A stretch of DNA of 5,324 bases, from positions 1-5,324 of the forward strand of contig PWYO01000296.1 of NCBI GenBank assembly GCA_003567835.1, given 5' to 3'. The position numbers were made by a program, and so were the translations under genes. Under the pieces are notes generated by a model. It searched no databases. It was not told where the DNA came from and was given only the letters and a program-made list of their open reading frames with translations. This DNA comes from Actinomycetota bacterium (lineage in GTDB: Bacteria; Actinomycetota; Humimicrobiia; Humimicrobiales; Humimicrobiaceae). Below, piece by piece: positions 1 to 5,236 of this stretch (positions are counted from its first letter, which is position 1; every line of letters begins with the position of its first letter).

Positions 1-1065
1 ACAAAAAGGATGTATCCAGCCAGTACCACAAAAATGCTTACCGCGATTACTGCCATAGAAAATATAACGGATTTGAGCCATGTGGTGGAGATTTCCGAGC
101 ATGCTGCAGGGAGAAATCATTCTGCGTTCAGGTTTTATAAAGGAGACCAAATAAGTCTCCTGGACCTGCTGAAAGCTTCACTGATCAGTTCCCATAATAA
201 TGCCACCATTGCTTTGGCTGAATATGTGGCCGGCAGTGAAGAAGAATTTGTAAAAATGATGAATGAAAAGGCAAAAGAGATTGGGGCTACAAACACCTAT
301 TTTCAAAACACCAACGGGCTTGATTCGGAATTTCTTTTGCACAAATCCACAGCACAAGATCTGGCTGTTATAGCCAGGTACTGTCTTGGAGACCCTTTGT
401 TTCGGGCCATTGTGAATTCACCGAACGATACCATCACAGTCAATGAAGAAGAAACGGACCTAAGGAATACCAACCGGCTTTTATCCTTTCCTTATATTAA
501 AGGCATAAAAACCGGTTATACCGCCAATGCAGGTTTCTGTATTGTGGTCTACTCAGACAAAGGAGACCTTGACCTTATTACGGTGATTCTAAACAGTACG
601 GCGGAAAACAGGGAAAGTGATGTCATCATGCTGACGGATTATATTAACCAAAACTTTGCTTACCACCATCTTGTTGAAAAAAATGCCAAGGCCGAAACAA
701 TCCAGGTTGGAAACGCAAATATGGTCCATGTAGACATTTTTCCTGAATCAGATTATGTTGATCTATTGAATATCTCAGAAGACACAGTTGAACTTAAACA
801 TCATTTACGGGAAGATATTGTTCTGCCTGTAGAAAAAAATCAACCATTGGGCACCATCTCTGTTTACTTAAATGGTCAGGAAGCTGTGGAGCTGCCTCTG
901 GTAAGCAGGGAATCAGTAAGCGCCCCCAGGGTGGATCAATATTTAAGTTCCCATAGGGAAGAGCAGGATAGAAAAATTGTATTTTTCCTTTTTGGATTTT
1001 ACTTTTTTATTTTTATATCTATAATGATTAAAAATCTATTTTTTAGAAAAAGATTTTATGTTTAA
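1..1065 (+). CDS. D-alanyl-D-alanine carboxypeptidase, DacF/PBP5-type (5' truncated)
   Basis: Peptidase S11 family penicillin-binding protein, which removes the terminal D-Ala from peptidoglycan stem pentapeptides outside the membrane. The reading frame is open from base 1, so the true start, signal peptide and first part of the domain lie upstream; the ATG at 10 is internal. Counting that Met as residue 1, all three active-site motifs are present: STTK (residues 5-8, acylated Ser5, in the usual YPASTTK context), SHN (61-63) and KTG (167-169, in IKGIKTGYT). A beta-rich C-terminal domain (about 225-305) follows, as in the PBP5/DacF group. A hydrophobic segment (about 323-340) and a basic tail (KNLFFRKR) then form the likely C-terminal membrane anchor. 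The DUF3048 lipoprotein gene starts 21 nt downstream, probably in the same operon. Family assignment is secure. Which paralogue it is (dacA, dacB or dacF) cannot be told from this fragment, so no symbol is given. Confidence 0.95.
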   Translation, partial: TKRMYPASTTKMLTAITAIENITDLSHVVEISEHAAGRNHSAFRFYKGDQISLLDLLKASLISSHNNATIALAEYVAGSEEEFVKMMNEKAKEIGATNTYFQNTNGLDSEFLLHKSTAQDLAVIARYCLGDPLFRAIVNSPNDTITVNEEETDLRNTNRLLSFPYIKGIKTGYTANAGFCIVVYSDKGDLDLITVILNSTAENRESDVIMLTDYINQNFAYHHLVEKNAKAETIQVGNANMVHVDIFPESDYVDLLNISEDTVELKHHLREDIVLPVEKNQPLGTISVYLNGQEAVELPLVSRESVSAPRVDQYLSSHREEQDRKIVFFLFGFYFFIFISIMIKNLFFRKRFYV

Positions 1066-1072
1066 GCATATT

Positions 1073-1078
1073 GGAGGT
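1073..1078 (+). promoter_or_regulatory. Ribosome binding site GGAGGT that fixes a TTG start
   Basis: GGAGGT lies 8 nt upstream of the TTG at 1087. It is close to a perfect Shine-Dalgarno match at good spacing. No in-frame ATG occurs before codon 27, which lies inside the lipoprotein signal peptide, so this site decides the TTG start. Confidence 0.85.
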
Positions 1079-1086
1079 AAATAACA

Positions 1087-2208
1087 TTGAAAAACATAAG
1101 AAAAAATATCATAGGTAAGTTCATTATATGGCCAGTGTCCATATTCATATTATTTTCATTGACTATGTGGGGGTGCGCAACGCCTGAAAAAGTAGAAAAA
1201 GTAGAGCGTCCTGAGGAAGAAATACTTCCTATAGAAGAAGAAACAGAGGAAGAAGAGGAAGAAGACCTGATAAGCAAAAAAGAGATTACCGGAAACATCA
1301 ACCCACTTTCCGGATACGAGATTTCAGATGAGATCAATGACTTCAGACCCATAGCCATTATGGTGGAAAACAGCCCCACTTCAAGACCGCAATCCTCCTT
1401 AAATCTTGCGGATGTGGTAATTGAGATCGTAGATGAAGGGGGCGTTACCAGGTTCATCGCATTGTATTCTTCCCATGAAGCTGAAGTTGTGGGCCCGGTA
1501 AGAAGCGCCAGGCAGTATTATGCGGAGGTAGCAAGCGGATTTGACCCAATTTACGTATTCTGGGGCACCTACCCCGAAGGCTATAAAATTATCGAAAATA
1601 TGGGGGTTGATGTGTTAAGCGTTTTGGGAGACCAAAGCGGAGCAAGCTCTATTACTGCACAGGCTTCCCATTGGCGTGACGAAACCAGGGCGGCCCCGCA
1701 TAACGGCTATATGTCCATCCAGCAGTTGATGGAAGATGCAGAAAGAATGGATTTTTCATTGGAGGGAGGCAAAAGCCCATTCAGCTTTAAGCTCGATGCG
1801 CCGCTGTCTGAAAGAGGCGATTTGGATGAAATTACGGTCGATTTCTCCTATGCACAATACAGAGCTGATTATCAATATAACCAGCAAGATAATACCTATC
1901 TAAAATATGTGGGTGGAGAGCCGCATATGGACCGGGAAACCGGTGAACAGCTGGAGGCAAACAATGTGGTGGTCATGTTAACCGATATCGTGCCTTCGGG
2001 CAATGTTGCCGGCCATATGATTGCTCGGACCACCAATAGCGGCCGTGCACTTTTCTTTATGGATGGGAATATGATAGAAGGCACCTGGGACAGAACAAGC
2101 GTATCCGATCCCTTTGAGTTTATGGATGATGATGGAAACAAGATCCTGTTTAACAGGGGTACTACTTGGATTTCCATGATTGAAAGCATGGATAAGGTAA
2201 TCTATTAA
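1087..2208 (+). CDS. DUF3048 family lipoprotein (YerB-like)
   Basis: 373-aa predicted lipoprotein of the DUF3048 (B. subtilis YerB) family, whose molecular role I do not know. The TTG start is supported by the GGAGGT 8 nt upstream. Residues 1-29 form a signal peptide with a basic N-terminus (KNIRKN), a hydrophobic core and a lipobox-like MWGC, giving lipidated Cys30; Trp at -2 is unusual. Residues 34-60 are a very acidic spacer, including an almost pure Glu run at 50-60, which probably tethers the domain away from the membrane. The conserved N-terminal domain runs about 77-222, with PIAIMVEN (88-95), GPVRSAR (136-142) and RAAPHNGY (201-208). The C-terminal domain runs about 246-372, with NNVVVML (292-298), EGTW (331-334) and TTWISMI near the end. 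It sits between a wall carboxypeptidase and hpt, and its stop shares one base with the hpt start (TAATG). The neighbourhood suggests an envelope role, but that is inference. Confidence 0.92.
   Translation: MKNIRKNIIGKFIIWPVSIFILFSLTMWGCATPEKVEKVERPEEEILPIEEETEEEEEEDLISKKEITGNINPLSGYEISDEINDFRPIAIMVENSPTSRPQSSLNLADVVIEIVDEGGVTRFIALYSSHEAEVVGPVRSARQYYAEVASGFDPIYVFWGTYPEGYKIIENMGVDVLSVLGDQSGASSITAQASHWRDETRAAPHNGYMSIQQLMEDAERMDFSLEGGKSPFSFKLDAPLSERGDLDEITVDFSYAQYRADYQYNQQDNTYLKYVGGEPHMDRETGEQLEANNVVVMLTDIVPSGNVAGHMIARTTNSGRALFFMDGNMIEGTWDRTSVSDPFEFMDDDGNKILFNRGTTWISMIESMDKVIY
1186..1203 (+). repeat. Two tandem copies of GAAAAAGTA
   Basis: A perfect 9-bp unit occurs twice in a row inside the lipoprotein gene and encodes the repeated EKVEKV just after the lipidated Cys. 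It is in frame, so copy-number change would only lengthen or shorten the linker. Confidence 0.7.
1234..1266 (+). repeat. GAA/GAG low-complexity tract encoding a Glu run
   Basis: Purine-only or nearly purine-only codons encode 11 residues, of which 9 are Glu, 1 is Thr and 1 is Asp. It forms the core of the acidic linker between the lipid anchor and the DUF3048 domain. The codons mix GAA and GAG, so it is not a pure microsatellite. Confidence 0.75.
2194..2198 (+). promoter_or_regulatory. Ribosome binding site AAGGT for hpt, inside the upstream gene
   Basis: AAGGT lies 9 nt before the hpt ATG at 2208, within the last codons of the DUF3048 gene. Together with the TAATG stop/start overlap it supports the chosen start and translational coupling of the two genes. 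Confidence 0.6.
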
Positions 2209-2810
2209 TGGAATTAAAAGACCTGAAGCCGAAACCGGAAGATAGCAACATTATCGGGAAAGTGGTATTTCCCAGCGATCTCATACAAGAAAAAATTACT
2301 GAATTGGGTGAACAGATCACCAGAGACTACGAGGGCAAGGACTTATTGGTCATAAGCATACTCCGAGGCGGGGTAATCTTCTTAATCGATCTTATCAGGC
2401 AGATAAAGCTCCCTTTAAGCATTGATTTCATGGGCATATCCACATATGGCATCTCAGACACCAGTGGAGGAGTGGTCCGCATTACCAAGGACCTTGAAGA
2501 CTCTATTGAAGGTAGAAATGTGCTTGTCACTGAAGATATTATCGATACAGGACTTACCATCAGTTACCTTTACAGAAACCTTAAGGCAAGGTACCCAAAA
2601 AGTATCGAGATATGCACCTTGCTCAACCGGGATATTAGAAGGATGACAGATATTGACATCAAATACAGCGGTTTCAAAATAGGGGAGAAATATATTGTTG
2701 GTTATGGCCTGGATTACAAACAAAGGTATAGAAATCTTGACTCCATATATGAGCTTAAACTGCACGAAGTAAAAAAAGAGATTGAAGCCGTTAAAAACTC
2801 TTCGGAATAA
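2208..2810 (+). CDS. hpt: Hypoxanthine phosphoribosyltransferase-family protein
   Basis: Purine salvage enzyme family: hypoxanthine or guanine plus PRPP gives IMP or GMP and pyrophosphate, in the cytoplasm. At 200 aa it is slightly longer than the usual roughly 180, mostly because of about 15 extra N-terminal residues and a charged C-terminal tail. Family motifs appear in order: ILRGG (51-55, pyrophosphate-binding loop), DFMGISTYG (73-81), SGGVVRITKDL (86-96, mobile active-site loop), the PRPP motif VTEDIIDTGLT (107-117, with Glu109, Asp110 and Asp113), and VGYGLDY (164-170) followed by RYRNL. One departure stands out. The family's LLDKP-type segment, whose Lys contacts the purine oxygen, reads LLNRD here (138-142), giving Arg141. 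The start is set by the TAATG overlap and AAGGT. Two nuclease-like genes follow. Hypoxanthine/guanine specificity is expected from the family, but the Arg makes the base preference less certain. Confidence 0.9.
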   Translation: MELKDLKPKPEDSNIIGKVVFPSDLIQEKITELGEQITRDYEGKDLLVISILRGGVIFLIDLIRQIKLPLSIDFMGISTYGISDTSGGVVRITKDLEDSIEGRNVLVTEDIIDTGLTISYLYRNLKARYPKSIEICTLLNRDIRRMTDIDIKYSGFKIGEKYIVGYGLDYKQRYRNLDSIYELKLHEVKKEIEAVKNSSE

Positions 2811-2854
2811 ATCCCATGATTGCCCCGCTACAGGTATCATAAAAGCTTGTTAAA

Positions 2855-2863
2855 TGCTATAAT
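2855..2863 (+). promoter_or_regulatory. Extended -10 promoter TGCTATAAT
   Basis: A perfect TGnTATAAT element lies in the 77-90 nt gap between hpt and the DUF151 gene. No good -35 hexamer is seen at 16-18 bp upstream (the best stretch is TATCAT at 2835-2840), which is common for extended -10 promoters. The predicted transcript starts near 2870, which puts the DUF151 start 18 to 30 nt into the mRNA. It probably drives the four genes from 2900 to 5028. Confidence 0.65.
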
Positions 2864-2899
2864 ACAGTTAAAATATGACAATCCAATGTGGTCAATGGT

Positions 2900-3403
2900 A
2901 TGAATAAAGATAAAAGAAAATTGATCAAAATGTCGCTTGAAGGGGTCCGAATTGAGATGCCCAGTCAAAAACCTATCATACTTCTTAAAGAAGCAGAGGG
3001 TAATCGATATCTTCCCATTTGGATCGGTGCCTTTGAGGCTACAGCCATTGCATTGGAAGTATCCAAGATTAAGACACCCCGGCCCATGACCCATGATCTT
3101 ATGAGCAATATTCTAAAAAAATTGGGCTGCACGATTAAAAATATTGAGATATGTGACATCAAAGATAATACATTTTATGCCTTTATCAATATTAAAAATA
3201 TGAAAACGGATCATATGGAAATTGATTCAAGGCCTTCAGATGCGATTGCCCTTGCAGTCAGGTGTACCTGTGATATTTATGCTGCAGAACATGTTGTCCA
3301 GTCGGCCGGCCTTGAGATCCAATCCATAGAAGATGAAGTTGAAAAATTCAAAGATTTCTTAGATCACATTTCTCCGGAGGATTTCAAAGAAGAAGATAAA
3401 TGA
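2900..3403 (+). CDS. Bifunctional nuclease (BFN/DUF151) family protein
   Basis: DUF151 family protein, a group named from plant and thermophile members reported to have nuclease activity. Its bacterial role is poorly defined. Numbered from the ATG at 2900 (167 aa), the family signature is complete: KPIILLKEAEG (24-34), YLPIWIGAFEA (37-47), the TPRPMTHDL segment (59-67), and RPSDAIALAVR (111-121). The usual C-terminal acidic helix, here FKDFLDHISPEDFK, follows. No C-terminal UVR motif is present, unlike some relatives. The start is uncertain: GTG 2888, ATG 2900 and ATG 2930 are all in frame and none has a clear Shine-Dalgarno. I chose 2900 because it is an ATG about 30 nt after the predicted transcript start, and 2930 would begin just at the conserved domain. 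The stop overlaps the next start (ATGA), so the next gene is probably translationally coupled to this one. Confidence 0.9.
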   Translation: MNKDKRKLIKMSLEGVRIEMPSQKPIILLKEAEGNRYLPIWIGAFEATAIALEVSKIKTPRPMTHDLMSNILKKLGCTIKNIEICDIKDNTFYAFINIKNMKTDHMEIDSRPSDAIALAVRCTCDIYAAEHVVQSAGLEIQSIEDEVEKFKDFLDHISPEDFKEEDK

Positions 3404-3792
3404 CCCCAGAAACACCAAAAGTAAGAGATAATGTAAACAAAGCAAACAAACCTGATTCACTTTTTATCAATGCTGAGAAAATCAAATTTGCACATGAGAG
3501 CGAAAAAGAGTTTGCCAGAATTCTAGACTTTTACCGGATTCGTTGGGAATATGAGCCAAAAACATTCCCCCTGGAATGGGATAAAGACGGCAATGTTACC
3601 GTAAGCTTTAGTCCGGATTTCTATTTGACCGATTATGACCTGTTTATCGAACTTACTACCATGAACCAAAAACTGGTTACCAAAAAAAACAAGAAAATCA
3701 AAAAAGTCAAAGCTTTATATCCGGATATTAATATAAAATTATTTTACAAAAAAGACTTCCACAGTCTCATTTTCAAATATATAAATAAGTAG
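3400..3792 (+). CDS. Small PD-(D/E)XK nuclease-like protein
   Basis: A 130-aa soluble, basic protein with no named function that I can assign. The layout suggests a small PD-(D/E)XK-type fold. A helix with conserved-looking acids (ESEKEFARILDFYRI, 33-47) is followed by a strand (WEYEP, 49-53). Then come SPDFYL (71-76, Asp73), DLFIELT (80-86, Glu84), a basic helix rich in Lys (91-104) and a final strand NIKLFY (111-116). The core would be PD-x10-E-x-T, with Thr86 in place of the usual Lys; Lys91, Lys95 or Lys96 could supply it from the next helix. It starts inside the stop of the DUF151 gene (ATGA). GGAGG at 3376-3380 is too far (19 nt) to be its own binding site, so coupling is likely. From memory, unverified, similar sequences occur beside or fused to hypoxanthine phosphoribosyltransferases. 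The gene is clearly real; the nuclease call is inference. Confidence 0.75.
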   Translation: MTPETPKVRDNVNKANKPDSLFINAEKIKFAHESEKEFARILDFYRIRWEYEPKTFPLEWDKDGNVTVSFSPDFYLTDYDLFIELTTMNQKLVTKKNKKIKKVKALYPDINIKLFYKKDFHSLIFKYINK

Positions 3793-3798
3793 TAGACC

Positions 3799-4359
3799 AT
3801 GTCAAAACCTGCACAGGGCAGCCTTATAGGGGATGTAAGGCGCCTTTTTAGTAAATACGGGACCCTTAAGGGTAAACCATCTTTTTGGACTGCAATCAGG
3901 ATACTGCTGGTAAAACCAGGGGTTCAAGCTTTATTATTCTACCGTTTTTATCATAAGCTTTTTCGTATCAGGTTGGCTCTTCTGGCAGAGATATGCTGCC
4001 GAATGAACCATTTTTTTACGGGAGCTGAGATCGATCCTGGAGCAAAGATTGGTTCGGGATGCCGCATTTGGCATTCATCAGGGGTCGTGATCGGCAGGGG
4101 AGTTACAATTGGTGAAAATGTCAGCATTTTTTCAAATGTGGTTCTGGGAGGTTTAGGCCATTCCATATTCCACCACGGTAAAAAAGGCTATCCAACCATT
4201 GAAGATCATGTGATTTTATATACCAATGTAACCGTTCTAGGACCAGTAAACATTGGTAAACATACAACCATCGGCGCGCATTCCCTTGTCCTGGAATCAA
4301 TTCCCCCCAAAAGCTTAGCTTTTGGAAATCCTGCCAAGGTAAAAAAATATGGGGGATGA
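3799..4359 (+). CDS. Serine acetyltransferase-like hexapeptide-repeat acyltransferase
   Basis: 186-aa acetyltransferase with the short CysE-type layout. An N-terminal helical part (8-72) includes the family's PGVQALLFYRFYHKL segment (40-54). A left-handed beta-helix (about 74-180) of hexapeptide turns follows, such as IDPGAKIGSG, VVIGRGVTIGENVSI and LGPVNIGKHTTIGAHSLVL, and the end is GNPAKV. Acetyl-CoA is the likely donor. The putative catalytic His92 (WHSSG) matches the CysE His of DHxxG. However, residues that hold serine in E. coli CysE are changed: the DPA motif is absent near the N-terminus, the Asp before the catalytic His is Trp91, and the RHP motif reads GYP (130-132). Ordinary cysteine synthesis is therefore doubtful, and the acceptor may be another hydroxyl or amine, for example on a sugar. 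No CysK gene is adjacent. It starts 6 nt after the previous stop with a weak binding site and is probably in the same operon. Confidence 0.82.
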   Translation: MSKPAQGSLIGDVRRLFSKYGTLKGKPSFWTAIRILLVKPGVQALLFYRFYHKLFRIRLALLAEICCRMNHFFTGAEIDPGAKIGSGCRIWHSSGVVIGRGVTIGENVSIFSNVVLGGLGHSIFHHGKKGYPTIEDHVILYTNVTVLGPVNIGKHTTIGAHSLVLESIPPKSLAFGNPAKVKKYGG

Positions 4360-4377
4360 CCTCTAAAGACTAAGATA

Positions 4378-5028
4378 ATGAAAAAAAACTTGCATCATAA
4401 AAAGAGAACCATCATTACCATTTTTTCTATTTTTACACTTATATTCGGCTTAACCGGAGCAGTCCTTTCTTTTAGCGGTATTTTTATCCTAAGATCACAT
4501 GAACAAGGTTTTAGAAACATCCATAATTTTAGTTTATCCGTTTCTTCGTCTATCCAGGAAATTGATGCTATGCTCAATAACCTGGAAGGTACTGCTGATA
4601 ATATTGCAGAAAACCTGAGAACCACAAAAAACATTATCGGTCATACTTCAACCATTTCTTATGAGTCCGGCATAGCATTTCATGAGGTCTCTGAAATGGT
4701 TGGGTTTGAGATCCTTGGATTCAGGCCTCTAGGGGATGCAGAAAGCTATTTCAGTGACATTGGCGGTAATCTTGTAGGCCTTTCTGTAGAGTTAGACGAA
4801 GCAGTAGAAAACCTTGAAACAAACGTATCTGATGTGGAAACAATTGGGCAGAATCTTGAAAATATATCTTCCGAGCTTAGCCAGGCATCTGCTTCTTTTG
4901 ATCAAGCCATAAATTCTTTCAACATATACCATGTCTATTCTGGCATCAAATATCTTTTGGTTTATTCAGGTATGCTCAGCATTATGTTTATTTTAAACGG
5001 CATCATGTTTTTCATGCTCAGAGATTAG
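4378..5028 (+). CDS. Predicted membrane protein, two TM segments with helical outside loop
   Basis: I do not recognise this 216-aa protein. A basic N-terminus (KKNLHHKKR) precedes a hydrophobic segment at about 11-38. A polar region of about 150 residues (40-186) follows, then a second hydrophobic segment at about 190-214 ending in MLRD. By the positive-inside rule both ends are cytoplasmic and the loop is outside. The loop has two Asn/Glu/Ser-rich helical stretches (about 50-90 and 125-182) with hydrophobic residues at heptad-like spacing, for example in the region LVGLSVELDEAVENLE. They are separated by a more hydrophobic, Gly/Pro-containing piece near 108-119 (GFEILGFRPLGD). This architecture resembles methyl-accepting chemotaxis protein sensor regions or YhgE/Pip-type proteins but lacks any HAMP or signalling domain. 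It starts 18 nt after the acetyltransferase with only a weak binding site and is apparently the last gene of the operon. Confidence 0.8.
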   Translation: MKKNLHHKKRTIITIFSIFTLIFGLTGAVLSFSGIFILRSHEQGFRNIHNFSLSVSSSIQEIDAMLNNLEGTADNIAENLRTTKNIIGHTSTISYESGIAFHEVSEMVGFEILGFRPLGDAESYFSDIGGNLVGLSVELDEAVENLETNVSDVETIGQNLENISSELSQASASFDQAINSFNIYHVYSGIKYLLVYSGMLSIMFILNGIMFFMLRD

Positions 5029-5124
5029 TCAAAAAACAATCATTGGTTGGGAATAAAGGTTTTATTTTTAAAAATAGTGAAAAATTAAGTAAGTTTACAT
5101 AATATAGATTATCGGAAGTTATAA

Positions 5125-5146
5125 AATTTGGCAACTTTTCCAAATT
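5125..5146 (+). repeat. Inverted repeat AATTTGG-N8-CCAAATT
   Basis: Perfect 7-bp arms are separated by 8 bases, in the AT-rich gap before the last gene and about 35 bp upstream of its possible promoter. No T-run follows, so it does not look like a terminator. The position and size fit an operator for a dimeric regulator, but nothing else in the window supports that. Confidence 0.4.
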
Positions 5147-5180
5147 AATCATTAAGGTATTAAATATAGTGGCGAAAATA

Positions 5181-5189
5181 TGTTAAAAT
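5181..5189 (+). promoter_or_regulatory. Possible extended -10 promoter TGTTAAAAT
   Basis: This matches TGnTATAAT with one mismatch. The -35 region is poor (TTAAAT at 5160-5165, 18-bp spacing). Transcription would start near 5196, giving an untranslated leader of about 40 nt before the terminal lipoprotein gene. In such AT-rich DNA a chance match is quite possible. Confidence 0.4.
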
Positions 5190-5221
5190 ATAGATCAGTT
5201 TAATTGGAATCAGACTCAAAT

Positions 5222-5228
5222 AAGGTGG
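5222..5228 (+). promoter_or_regulatory. Ribosome binding site AAGGTGG that fixes a TTG start
   Basis: AAGGTGG stands 8 nt before the TTG at 5237, the same spacing as for the DUF3048 gene. It favours TTG 5237 over the in-frame GTG 5225, which overlaps this site and has no binding site of its own, and over the adjacent CTG 5240. Confidence 0.7.
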
Positions 5229-5236
5229 TAAGTAAA

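Noticed and set aside
10..12. ATG at 10 as the start of the carboxypeptidase gene
   Set aside because: The catalytic SxxK motif would be at residue 5 with no signal peptide, and the frame stays open to base 1, so the gene is truncated by the window.
1062..1457. 131-codon minus-strand open frame with a long Ser run
   Set aside because: The Ser run is simply the antisense of the GAA/GAG Glu tract in the DUF3048 gene; there is no domain and no binding site.
2454..2840. 128-codon open frame on the minus strand across hpt
   Set aside because: It is fully antisense to a well-conserved gene, has no recognisable family and its sequence reads as the complement of HPRT codons.
2815..2840. ATGAT...ATCAT inverted repeat after hpt as a terminator
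   Set aside because: 5-bp AT-rich arms with a 15-nt loop and no T-run; hpt transcripts may read through into the next genes.
3376..3380. GGAGG as the ribosome binding site for the gene at 3400
   Set aside because: It is 19 nt from the ATG, too far for direct use; it lies in the DUF151 coding sequence, and the ATGA overlap explains translation better.
5037..5049. Small hairpin CAATC-ATT-GGTTG just after the last operon gene, with T-rich DNA downstream
   Set aside because: Only 5 bp including a G-U pair, and the T-rich stretch starts over 10 nt later; too weak to call a terminator.
5063..5076. 14-bp palindrome TATTTTTAAAAATA
   Set aside because: Pure A/T with no loop or GC stem; expected by chance in this AT-rich gap and not a terminator.
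5094..5125. TTTACA (5094-5099) with TATAAA (5120-5125) as a promoter
   Set aside because: The spacer is 20 bp, outside the normal 16-18 range, and there is no TG extension.
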